Assembly (NCBI GenBank): GCA_018057925.1
Contig: JAGPCT010000030.1
Location: 1-42,946 of the forward strand
DNA from: Saprospiraceae bacterium
GTDB lineage: Bacteria > Bacteroidota > Bacteroidia > Chitinophagales > Saprospiraceae
Direction: 5' to 3'
Length of the DNA stretch: 42,946 bases
The notes below the pieces were generated by a model. The model saw nothing but the letters and a program-made list of their open reading frames with translations. It ran no database searches and was not told the DNA's origin. Below, in pieces: positions 34,633 to 42,946 of the stretch (position 1 is the first letter of the stretch; each line of letters starts with the position of its first letter). A program made the position numbers and the translations under genes.

Positions 34633-37600
34633 TTACCTAACAAGTGATATATCTCCTTTTAGTAAAACACTTCTGCCGTCACATCCATTGACTTCCGCCA
34701 TCCATACATAAGTTCCCGGAGTCATGCCTTGACCTCTAAAGTCCCCTGCCCAACCAAATCCGACATCATTAGGGTCAATCCTATTTTGTTCACACATTAG
34801 AGCTCCCCAGCGGTCAAAGACACGAAATGTATGTATCAAAGTTACATGTTGATCAAAGTATAACTTAAACACATCATTATTACCATCCTGATTGGGTGAA
34901 AAGACATTTGGTGCAAAGAATGGGATACGATTATCTATCCTTATATGCTTCATTGCTTCCTTTTCACAGCCGGTTTTACTCTTAATGAGAACTGTATAAA
35001 TAGAAGATTGTGTTTCTTTAAAATCTTCTTGCAGACTTTGATGCCCTTCAAGCAAAGTAGATCCGGCATACCATTCAATTTTCTCGACATCCAAAGGATT
35101 CAAATCTGTATTCACTTGCAATACAAAGGACTGCTCACAATTGAAAACTGAATCCCCTTCCAATCGAATAGTAAAAGGTGCCGGATTGTCAATTACAAAT
35201 TCTCTTTCCTGCCAACACCCTTTACTTTCGACTATTTTAACTGAGTAATTTCCTGCCGGCAGATCCGTAAAGACGCCTATTTGGTTTATTTCACTCTTCG
35301 TTCCACTCAACTCAAATGAGTAAGGAGAATTTCCACCTTCAATATGGTTAATTACAATCTTACCCCTATTATCATCATGGCATATATTATCAAATGCCTC
35401 ACCGACTACGTCGCTAATATTGGCCTGTCCCACTCTCACTTCAATGGTATCCACAACCGAACATCCATTGGTATCATCCGTAATCTGTAAGATATATGTT
35501 CCGGCTACATCAATGTTTTGATTAAACGAAGTAGGAACAGAAATCGGTTGACCATTGATTGTAGTCCAAAAAGCAGACAACTTCGTTCCGCTTATTGTTG
35601 GTTTTATTTCGGCGATCGGATTATTACAATCCAATTCATAAATCGGGTCTAATTGAAGTTTTGGTACAGCCAATATTTTTACTTCAACAGTAGAAGTGTC
35701 AGAGCCACATAATTCACCGCCTGAAACGACATAAGACAACCGATAAATACCGGACTTTATGCCTTTAATGTTTAATATACCTTTAGAATTAAGATTTTCA
35801 ATTGGTAGATCATTGGAAGACCATTTTCCATTAGCATCCTCCCCTTCCAATAATTCTGATAAATCAACAACTAAATTCTCATTTTCACATTCGATCAACT
35901 CTCCCTTCGGACTCCCTGCAAATGCGCCTTTTGCTACTTTTACAATCTCTTCTGAACTAATGGGACAGCCTGGATATATAGAATCCATTTTGTAAGAAAT
36001 GGTATATTCACCCGGCATGAGATCCAATGGTCTAAACATTCCATCATATAATGCAATCGTATCTGTAACATTAGGTCCTGCTATCAAATTCCATTGTCCT
36101 GATGGATTGTTAAAGCAGTGTAATTTATTTAGATCAAAAGCTTCATGATTTGAATTACACAATGATTCAGCGGGTGCATCCGTACATATTATCGGGCAAC
36201 ATTGTCGGATATAAACAAATACAGTATCACTTGCATTAGGGCATGGCAAGATGGCATTGTTAGTCGTAGCAACAAATCGATAAATTCCTTCTGTCATCCC
36301 GGCAAAGTCTTTTTGGTTCCATGACCCCGGAGGCTCTATCATATCGATCGAATTCCATGACAAAAAAGTCGCATCACCTTGCATCACTAAGCTTTCAAAA
36401 TCTATTGTAGAATTTTTTACATCATCAGATGAATTGCAAGTGGAGATAGAATCCTTTAAATCTATAATAGGAAGTGTATTAACGGTTGCTTTAACCGGAT
36501 TACTTATATCGTCAGTACATCCCACTCCATCTATGCCTACTACAACACGATAATACAAAGTTGTACCGTGAGGAATGACAGGATGAATTGTTGTGCTCAT
36601 TCCGTCGAAAACATCATTCCATGGGCCGTTTACAAAGTTACTTACCTGCCATTGATAGGATAGAAAAGTTTGTGATCCAGCTCCTTGACAACTTAATGTA
36701 ACTAAATCGCCTTGGCATACTGCAACATCATCCGGTTGGACAGTAAAATATGGTTGTGGCAACACCGTTACCTTGGCAATAAGACTTGTATCATTGCAAC
36801 CGCTACCAGACTGGATAACAACTTTAAAGTATTGATCACCCATTAATGAAGTCATGACTTTAATTGAATCCTTGTTGATGTCAATATTTGAAAAAATGCC
36901 ATTGGGGGAATTGCTTACACTCCATTGATAGTCAATTGGACTACTTCCCTGCACATGAATACCTATATACAAATCAGCATCTTTGCAGGCTAATGTTTGA
37001 GGTGGAAGATCTGCTAAAATTGTAGGAGCAGACAACCTGGTCACCATAACAATATCAAAACAACCGGCTATATCTTCTAATCTGAAAAAGTAATCACCCG
37101 GAACCGTCATACCTTGAACTTGCCCGGTAATAGGATCCACTGTGGCGTTTGATGGATTTCCGGATTCTGCTTTCCAGACTTTACCATCTTCTGCCCTCGG
37201 TAATGTAGCCCCCGTTATGTCACATGCTGTTATATCTCTACCGGCATTCACATCACTAACACGGACTGAATCTACAACGAATCCTTCCAATGAACATCCA
37301 CCATTGGTAATGGAATAACTAAATTCATATACGCCATTGAAAACCGGTCCAAACTCTGCATTCTGACTATGGTTATTTGGATAAAACACACCTTGACCTG
37401 CAGCAGTTGGACCACTTATGTATGTCCATGTATTGGTATATCCCAAAGGAATATCGCCACCTTTAAGAAATATAGCATCCTTGGTACAAAATGTATCATT
37501 CACCAAAACAGGCCAATTGGGAATTGGAGAATTTATAACAGTAAGATTAGCATCGGAGGCCTGACAACCTTTAGAGGTTATTTTATAATTGAATACGTAA

Positions 37601-40600
37601 GTTCCTGTACCTCCTATTAAATTTATTGTCAAAGGGTTTTCAGAAAGTTGAAATTTAGGAAGCGTTTCAACCTCAGCACCTGAAACCTTAGTCCATTGTC
37701 CTATACCGGCTTCACCCGGATAAACACCGGTAAGATTGACCATTTTTGCATTGCATAATGTTATCGTATCCTCTGCAAATTGTACTTTTGGAACATAAGT
37801 AAGAATAACATCATCAAAGGAAGGAAATTCATTACAAAGACCTTCGGAATAGATTGTCCACCTTAGTCGTGCAGCACCTGGTGACATTTGTACTATTGCA
37901 TTAGCATCCGTAATTTTTGTACCATTGATAAAGGCCACTTCGGCACTTGGTACATTTGGTTTGAAATCCTCAACAGTCCATACCCCTATAGTTCCCGGTA
38001 CAGAATTAGCTTTCAATTGAAATATACCCTCATCATTGCCGCACAAAGCTATATCACTTCCAGCTGAAGCTTCAGGTGTTGCACCGCCTACCTTAATGTG
38101 AACATCTTTGAAACCGGAACACGCATCATTATTGACTATCCATCGATAAACATAATAGCCCTCGTTTACCTGCGTAACCATGGTATTGGCAGAAGTTGGC
38201 ATCTGTGGCTGGCTACCAGTACCGCTTACCCATACCCATTGTCCACCTTGTGCAGGAGTTGCATTGAGAAAAATAGTCGTCGGAAGAACTTGGTTACATA
38301 GGCTAATTATTTCTGAAGCCACTTCTGCTTTGTTCCCTACCGTGATGGTGACAGTATCTCTGGTATTCATGCAGGGTGTCTTTGTTACTGTCCAAACAAA
38401 TCGATAGGTACCTGAAGTAAGACCTTCAATAGTGGTGATATTATTACTTGCATTTACTATCGTACAACCTACGGGATTATCAGGAAATGCACTCCACTGT
38501 CCTGTAGCTTCCTTGGGAAAAATCTCTGATGCTCTCAAAGTTGTTGTTGTTACTCCGGAAGCAATACATTGATCATTTCCCGCGAAAGCAGGTGAAGGAC
38601 CTTCAGTGTCGCTTGTTGTGATCGTCACATCATCACTCTTGGAACCACAATTATTCCACAAAGTAAACCTTAATGTATAGGTTGTATTGGCCTGAAGATT
38701 GTGCAATATAGACTGTGGATTATGAATATCAGAAAAAACGGGTGTTATACCCATCGGGCTTTGATTTTCTATTGTCCATGTACCCAGTGCTCCATAAGGG
38801 ACCTGAGCAGGAGTAGCATCCAGAACAATTGAACTACCGTAACATATAGTAATATCATTGCCGGCATCCGGTTGTAAAGGAGCACTCACGGTAGTCCCGA
38901 CTTTGACAGTATCATATTTGCTTCCACAACTTGTGCCACCAAGACTATAATATACAAAAATGTATTCTGCATCCATACTCATCTCTTGGATATCAAGTAG
39001 CCTAGTATTAATACCTGACAATTTAGGATTGACAGCAGTCGTCGGAGACTTACTTACCAACCTCCACTCACAGGCAGCAACATCATTCCCTACAAGCCGA
39101 GTAGTTGTACCGCATATATATTGATCTGTTCCGGCATTGGCTTCAGCAGGTGGCTGAGACACGTCTAATATTAGTGTCGCAAAGCCTTCCCCACAAGGGC
39201 TTTCATTCTGCCCAAAAATGATTGGAATTTGAAAAATATAGGTTCCGGATGGAGACCTTTTATCAATATTGAGATAGTATTCAAACCAGTGTTCTGAAAA
39301 ATTACCACACATATCACCTACAGCTTCAAATTTTTCTCCACCAGAAGGGGCTGACACCGGCTTATACTTTCCTTCCTTCAAAATATACTTCGTACTGGCC
39401 TCTGAAATAGGTATCACTGAACTTGGTACTACAAAATGAAGAAATTGATTACTCCATATAATTCCTTCATTGTTTCCCCGACAACCTAAATTATACCTGG
39501 AATAATTAGGATCTTCACAATTATTGGACATATAGTAGGTAAATTGCTGACCTGAAGATTCTATTTCGATGACGACCTTATACTTGGAAGTACAGCCTGC
39601 ATCATTGGTAATTTGATATTCAATCACATAGATTCCAACAGAAAATCCGGTTAACATTATTGCATTATCACTGATATGAATCATTCGAGGATAGGATTCA
39701 GGACTTCCAGACCAAAAGTCACACAACAAATCATTGAGCTGCCATGAAGACACTTCCATTTCGGCTTTATTAGGCAATGATCCTTCAAGTATGATGGTAT
39801 CCGGCGCATCACAAAAGAAAAGTGTAGCGACGCCCACATAGCCTGCCTCGGCAGTATATTTTACATTTTTATATCTCTTTTCCAAATTAGGGCAAACCGC
39901 TTTAGTGACGCCTTTGGAAGATTCCGGAGAGGTAAATGTCAATGTTTTTACCTGGTCAAAACAACTATTTGTTAAGGTATATTGGATAGTATATATCGTG
40001 TTTGGTATAAGATCCTTAAAAGTTACACTTTGCGATGTCTCATTTGCAAATGAAGCACCACCACCATCTACAGGACTCACCCATGACCAAGTACCAACAC
40101 CCTTTCCTTGACATGAAGCAGTGACCGACACAGGCACTCCACATCCACCACGCATAACTAACTTCAACTTAGGTACAACTTCATCAATATGGATAATCTT
40201 TGTATCAGAACTGGAACAACCTTTTCCATTCGTCATCGTATAAGTCAATATGATATCTCCTCCCTGAGGACCGCAATTCATAAAGGATGAAGTGTCTGTC
40301 TTAAATACATTATCTTCAACATAGCCAAAGCCCATATTAATTGTCCAATAAGCTATGTATCCGGATGGCGGGGTATTAAATCCAATCAATGGAATTCCAA
40401 CTGTACCGTCATAACATCCATAGGTCTGATCAGGACCCGCATCAGCATTGGCTCCCGGAAGGATTTCATGTGTAACCTCTTGTGATGCCGTACCTTGGTC
40501 GCAATTAACAGATATTCTAAAGGTGTATAGTCCTGCAACAGTCGCTTTTGCAATAGTCCTGGCATGGTTAACTTTATCTATCTCAACACTTCCAGGCCCA

Positions 40601-40782
40601 CTAACAAGAGACCATTCAATTGTCTGGCCAACTTCCAAAGAACCCGATACACCTCCATCCAGCTCAATATATTCTCCCATACACCACTTGCCACCGATTC
40701 CCGCATTTACGGAGCAACTTTGTGCCATACTGTTATAAACAAAAGTTGAAATTAGCAAAAATGTCAGGTAAATGTTTTTCAT
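34633..40782 (-). CDS. giant T9SS-secreted adhesin, SprB/gliding-type, with type B C-terminal domain
   Basis: A 2049-residue secreted surface protein. I start it at the ATG at 40782, giving the signal MKNIYLTFLLISTFVYNSMAQ; the frame is open for 87 more codons upstream but those look non-coding. Ig/PKD-like modules of about 90-200 residues follow, at least six opening with a xAGxDxxxC pattern (ADAGPDQTYGC, NAGTDQYIC, DAGNDITIC, FAGNDQC, SAGSDIALC, NAGRDITAC), and all are Cys-rich. The last about 95 residues (FAPNVFSPNQDGNNDVFKL, FRVFDRWGALM, GTYVWMAEV) are the gliding-motility-associated type B sorting domain, so it crosses the outer membrane by T9SS. Such proteins act in adhesion or gliding. 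An SUMF1-fold gene precedes it on the same strand; a strong terminator follows. Confidence 0.9.
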   Translation of the reverse strand: MKNIYLTFLLISTFVYNSMAQSCSVNAGIGGKWCMGEYIELDGGVSGSLEVGQTIEWSLVSGPGSVEIDKVNHARTIAKATVAGLYTFRISVNCDQGTASQEVTHEILPGANADAGPDQTYGCYDGTVGIPLIGFNTPPSGYIAYWTINMGFGYVEDNVFKTDTSSFMNCGPQGGDIILTYTMTNGKGCSSSDTKIIHIDEVVPKLKLVMRGGCGVPVSVTASCQGKGVGTWSWVSPVDGGGASFANETSQSVTFKDLIPNTIYTIQYTLTNSCFDQVKTLTFTSPESSKGVTKAVCPNLEKRYKNVKYTAEAGYVGVATLFFCDAPDTIILEGSLPNKAEMEVSSWQLNDLLCDFWSGSPESYPRMIHISDNAIMLTGFSVGIYVIEYQITNDAGCTSKYKVVIEIESSGQQFTYYMSNNCEDPNYSRYNLGCRGNNEGIIWSNQFLHFVVPSSVIPISEASTKYILKEGKYKPVSAPSGGEKFEAVGDMCGNFSEHWFEYYLNIDKRSPSGTYIFQIPIIFGQNESPCGEGFATLILDVSQPPAEANAGTDQYICGTTTRLVGNDVAACEWRLVSKSPTTAVNPKLSGINTRLLDIQEMSMDAEYIFVYYSLGGTSCGSKYDTVKVGTTVSAPLQPDAGNDITICYGSSIVLDATPAQVPYGALGTWTIENQSPMGITPVFSDIHNPQSILHNLQANTTYTLRFTLWNNCGSKSDDVTITTSDTEGPSPAFAGNDQCIASGVTTTTLRASEIFPKEATGQWSAFPDNPVGCTIVNASNNITTIEGLTSGTYRFVWTVTKTPCMNTRDTVTITVGNKAEVASEIISLCNQVLPTTIFLNATPAQGGQWVWVSGTGSQPQMPTSANTMVTQVNEGYYVYRWIVNNDACSGFKDVHIKVGGATPEASAGSDIALCGNDEGIFQLKANSVPGTIGVWTVEDFKPNVPSAEVAFINGTKITDANAIVQMSPGAARLRWTIYSEGLCNEFPSFDDVILTYVPKVQFAEDTITLCNAKMVNLTGVYPGEAGIGQWTKVSGAEVETLPKFQLSENPLTINLIGGTGTYVFNYKITSKGCQASDANLTVINSPIPNWPVLVNDTFCTKDAIFLKGGDIPLGYTNTWTYISGPTAAGQGVFYPNNHSQNAEFGPVFNGVYEFSYSITNGGCSLEGFVVDSVRVSDVNAGRDITACDITGATLPRAEDGKVWKAESGNPSNATVDPITGQVQGMTVPGDYFFRLEDIAGCFDIVMVTRLSAPTILADLPPQTLACKDADLYIGIHVQGSSPIDYQWSVSNSPNGIFSNIDINKDSIKVMTSLMGDQYFKVVIQSGSGCNDTSLIAKVTVLPQPYFTVQPDDVAVCQGDLVTLSCQGAGSQTFLSYQWQVSNFVNGPWNDVFDGMSTTIHPVIPHGTTLYYRVVVGIDGVGCTDDISNPVKATVNTLPIIDLKDSISTCNSSDDVKNSTIDFESLVMQGDATFLSWNSIDMIEPPGSWNQKDFAGMTEGIYRFVATTNNAILPCPNASDTVFVYIRQCCPIICTDAPAESLCNSNHEAFDLNKLHCFNNPSGQWNLIAGPNVTDTIALYDGMFRPLDLMPGEYTISYKMDSIYPGCPISSEEIVKVAKGAFAGSPKGELIECENENLVVDLSELLEGEDANGKWSSNDLPIENLNSKGILNIKGIKSGIYRLSYVVSGGELCGSDTSTVEVKILAVPKLQLDPIYELDCNNPIAEIKPTISGTKLSAFWTTINGQPISVPTSFNQNIDVAGTYILQITDDTNGCSVVDTIEVRVGQANISDVVGEAFDNICHDDNRGKIVINHIEGGNSPYSFELSGTKSEINQIGVFTDLPAGNYSVKIVESKGCWQEREFVIDNPAPFTIRLEGDSVFNCEQSFVLQVNTDLNPLDVEKIEWYAGSTLLEGHQSLQEDFKETQSSIYTVLIKSKTGCEKEAMKHIRIDNRIPFFAPNVFSPNQDGNNDVFKLYFDQHVTLIHTFRVFDRWGALMCEQNRIDPNDVGFGWAGDFRGQGMTPGTYVWMAEVNGCDGRSVLLKGDISLVR

Positions 40783-41311
40783 ACTGCTACGATTAAAAGA
40801 TGTAGCAAATGAATATATAATGAAAAGAGTATTAAGCCCTATACGGCAATCTCTGTTCTTTACTGATATTCCATTGCAAGGAATAGATATAGAAGAGTAT
40901 CCTTTATAAATTGAAGAAAGAATATCATCATATAAATTTGATTTCCGAATGGTTTCTTTTTCAAAAGGTGATTCATTTCTTTCCGGCATTATTCTATCCA
41001 AAAAGAAAGTATTTATCTGCTTAATGTGATGTCTGAAAATCATTGTAGTAAGGTTTTTATGTAAGTAATAGTCGGATTGCTTTGCTTTTCAATTTGCTTT
41101 CTTTGCTTTAGAAAATTCATCAAAATGCATTTTATCCAAAAAGAAAATTGTTGGTGTTTAAATCAAATCTGTAAAGAATGCATCGTATATAAATACATCC
41201 ACCGTATTGTCTGTTTTTCCAGTTATAAACAGTAGGGCATTTTCTAACTAATATAGATTATGTAAAGAATCTATTGTAATTGTAAGATATTTGGCTTGTA
41301 TGTCAAATGGC

Positions 41312-42175
41312 CTATTCTTTTTTTACACTTGAGGCTAATCGAAATCCATAGATATTGAAACGGGTCACTAATAGGTTGAAAAATCGATATGAAGTCGTAC
41401 AATAAGAAGATGCCCCATACCAGTCTCCACCTCTAAATAATCGGTAAAGACCCGAACCATTATCCATGTCTCCACATTCCTTATAAAAAAATTTCTGTCC
41501 GCCCAAGATATCCCAGCACCATTCCCAAACATTGCCGCTCATGTCATATAGACCTAATTCATTGGGTTTCAAAAGGCCTACTTGTTTCGTTCCATACACA
41601 GTGTTATTACCTTCATTCCAAGCGACCTCATTGATATTGTTGCTTCCGGAATAAGTATAACCTTTTGATTTTTCACCACCGGAAGCAGCATATTGCCATT
41701 CAGATTCAAGGGGCAACCTATAGCCATCCGATTCTGAATCTTCAAAGGAAGTAAAAGGTTTCCCAGTTCCTTTTCCAACATAATCATTTTTGTCAATGGT
41801 TTGAGTAAAGTCTCTATCCTTATAATAACGAGGGCGACGACCGGTCATTGAACTCAACTCATTACAAAATACGATGCAGCTATACCAGTCAACACTTTCA
41901 ACCGGCTTTCTGGGATCTTTGTAATAAGAAGGATTATCTCCCATCACTTCTTGCCATAATTGTTGAGATACCTCATATTTACTTATCTCAAAATTATCAA
42001 GTGTAACATTTTTGCCAACTCCACCGTGGTTCATTATCATTGGAGTATTCCCTTTAACATGCACCATTTCTACATCGAGATTGGCAAGGGAAGTTTGTTC
42101 ATAAGAAATAACACACATCAATAGCAAAGTGCTTGTAATGATGATGCTTTTGTAATGTTTAGTAAGGTTTAACAT
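41312..42175 (-). CDS. SUMF1/FGE-fold exported protein, probably non-catalytic
   Basis: A 287-residue exported protein (signal residues about 10-28; no good lipobox). Residues about 35-285 are one SUMF1 domain: GVGKNVTLDNFEISKYEVSQQLWQEVM, PVESVDWYSCIVFCNELS, GYRLPLESEWQYAASGG, LGLYDMSGNVWEWCWD and FRGGDWYGASSYCTTSYRF, ending GFRLA. Formylglycine-generating enzymes need two cysteines in the segment GGSxxCxxxxC; here the first is replaced (GGDWYGASSYC), so copper binding and formylglycine formation are unlikely. Related folds serve as structural T9SS/gliding lipoproteins (GldJ, GldK). It is 529 bases upstream of the adhesin gene on the same strand; co-transcription is uncertain. No clear promoter is seen in 42176-42400. 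Confidence 0.82.
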   Translation of the reverse strand: MLNLTKHYKSIIITSTLLLMCVISYEQTSLANLDVEMVHVKGNTPMIMNHGGVGKNVTLDNFEISKYEVSQQLWQEVMGDNPSYYKDPRKPVESVDWYSCIVFCNELSSMTGRRPRYYKDRDFTQTIDKNDYVGKGTGKPFTSFEDSESDGYRLPLESEWQYAASGGEKSKGYTYSGSNNINEVAWNEGNNTVYGTKQVGLLKPNELGLYDMSGNVWEWCWDILGGQKFFYKECGDMDNGSGLYRLFRGGDWYGASSYCTTSYRFFNLLVTRFNIYGFRLASSVKKE

Positions 42176-42760
42176 GGTGTTTTTATTTGGTGTTTTTAAT
42201 AAGATTTCAAGATATCTCTCTCAGAAAATATCCAAATCCGTGATTTAAATTATTTTACATAGTATTTATGAGTATTTTATTATTCGTTATCTTTCTGAAA
42301 GGTTTTGCTTCATAATATTGTTTGGTGTGGCTATCGGATTGTGTCTTTTTATCATAGTGTGTGCTTGTCAAAATTGTACAATAAATCAAACTATACATTT
42401 TTAAGAAATCAATAGAAAGATTCATATTATAATCGTTTAGAAGTTGATTATCAAAAGGGGAGTGATTTAAAGAATCCTTTTATTGTAGATGTTTTTTTTC
42501 TTAAAATATTAACATCATTTTTTATTTAAGACAAATTTAGGTCATATATCAACATACAACAATCTAACTTTTGTTAGTTTTTGTCAAATATCTTCTATTA
42601 TATTTCTATTTATTCCGATTTTTATTAAAATCAATGCATTGTCTTTAATAAAATTCGGGTTGAGCGATGTCAGTGGAAAATCCAATATAAAAAATGTCAG
42701 ACTTATGGGAATGAATGATATAAATGAAGTACATAAAATATTTTTGGGTGTATGAAAATT
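42176..42760. other. gene-free stretch
   Basis: About 585 bases of AT-rich sequence between the SUMF1-like gene and the terminator of the tRNA-like relic. A short direct repeat (GGTGTTTTTA twice, 42176-42200 region) is the only pattern I see. A 67-codon frame on the minus strand has no family features. Confidence 0.4.
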
Positions 42761-42790
42761 AAAAAAAAGGATTGCAAATCCATGCAACCC
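42761..42790 (-). terminator. terminator after the tRNA-like relic
   Basis: On the minus strand GGGTTGCA (42783-42790) pairs with TGCAATCC (42769-42776) with one G-T pair, loop six bases, followed by eight T. It lies about ten bases after the 3' end of the tRNA-like sequence. Confidence 0.7.
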
Positions 42791-42798
42791 TTTCTAAA

Positions 42799-42880
42799 TG
42801 CTCCCCCTGTCCCGACTTATCGGGGCGACCCTCTGATTAATCCCGAAGTATCGGGACTCTAACCAGCTGAGCTAAGGAGC
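42799..42880 (-). pseudogene. tRNA-like relic (Lys-type) with two arms replaced by palindromes
   Basis: The minus strand reads as a tRNA at both ends: acceptor GCTCCTT pairs with GGGGAGC, and TAGCTCAGCTGGTTAGAG is a standard D arm. The 3' part of an anticodon arm survives (TTAATCAGA, which would place TT at anticodon positions 35-36, as in tRNA-Lys). But the 5' half of that arm is replaced by TCCCGATACTTCGGGA (42841-42856) and the T arm by CCCCGATAAGTCGGGA (42809-42824), two related palindromes, so the conserved TTC of the T loop is lost. It cannot fold as a normal tRNA. The intact terminator suggests it is still, or was recently, transcribed. Confidence 0.5.
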
Positions 42881-42946
42881 CATACAGAGGGATGTTGTCG
42901 TAGATGATAGATTTAAGAATTGTGACATTCTTGATTTTCTTCATCT

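Noticed and set aside
34633-40782. Possible CRISPR or tandem DNA repeat in the adhesin gene
   Set aside because: The modules repeat only at the protein level; no regular DNA repeat-spacer pattern is present here or elsewhere in the window.
40783-41043. 87-codon in-frame extension of the adhesin gene
   Set aside because: The ATG at 40782 starts a perfect signal peptide; the upstream codons show no domain, and a signal peptide buried at residue 88 would make no sense.
42837-42944. 35-codon frame on the minus strand running through the tRNA-like relic
   Set aside because: Its C-terminal half is simply the translated D arm (SLAQLVR), a well-known artefact of reading tRNA genes as protein.

Overview
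The window looks like chromosomal DNA of a member of the Bacteroidota, probably close to the Saprospiria/Chitinophagia. Reasons: there is a C25-family sortase-like peptidase of the PorU2 type, a giant adhesin ending in a gliding-motility/type IX secretion (T9SS) type B C-terminal domain, a hybrid-type sensor kinase with a two-component propeller, surface lipoproteins, and many promoters of the Bacteroidota form (TTG or TTTG, about 18-20 bases, TAnnTTTG) at sensible distances from starts. No species can be named from the sequence alone. No CRISPR array, rRNA, integrase or transposase gene is visible.

Layout. 1-2589 (+) is a very AT-rich, probably broken SMEK-domain gene that enters from outside the window. 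2715-6900 (-) is a carbohydrate cluster: two tandem GH144/glycoamylase-fold hydrolases (one a lipoprotein) and a secreted alpha/beta hydrolase. 7368-8363 (+) is a TPR protein. 8360-10253 (-) is an overlapping pair, a TMEM86/YhhN lysoplasmalogenase and an alkylglycerol-monooxygenase-like membrane hydroxylase, which reads as an ether-lipid-cleaving module. 10778-11269 (+) is a small unknown exported protein. 11490-14525 (-) is a large sensor histidine kinase. 14777-17702 (-) is a tight three-gene operon (TPR membrane protein, Omp85-type barrel, NAD kinase). 17807-19883 (-) holds an FMN glutamate-synthase-like membrane protein and a GreA/Rnk-like factor. 20291-23359 (+) holds an ALDH7-type dehydrogenase and a secreted DUF5077/DUF3472-like protein. 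24037-26231 (-) has a DAG-kinase-like lipid kinase and a lipoprotein. 26431-28990 (+) has pabB and a Bcr/CflA transporter. 29157-34241 (+) is the PorU2-like peptidase, convergent with the 2049-residue T9SS adhesin (34633-40782, -), which is preceded by a SUMF1-fold protein. The right edge holds a tRNA-like relic followed by a terminator.

The most unusual feature is not a gene. At least six, perhaps eight, intergenic copies of a small non-autonomous mobile-element-like repeat share termini 5'-CCC(A/G)AATTC and an inverted matching right end. Two copies are exactly 146 bp. Several are flanked by AT-rich 4-5 bp direct repeats of the form TTNAA, copies are mosaics of exchangeable modules with strong hairpins, and three to four of them lie directly against the stop codons of leftward genes, so they form part of those genes' 3' untranslated regions.
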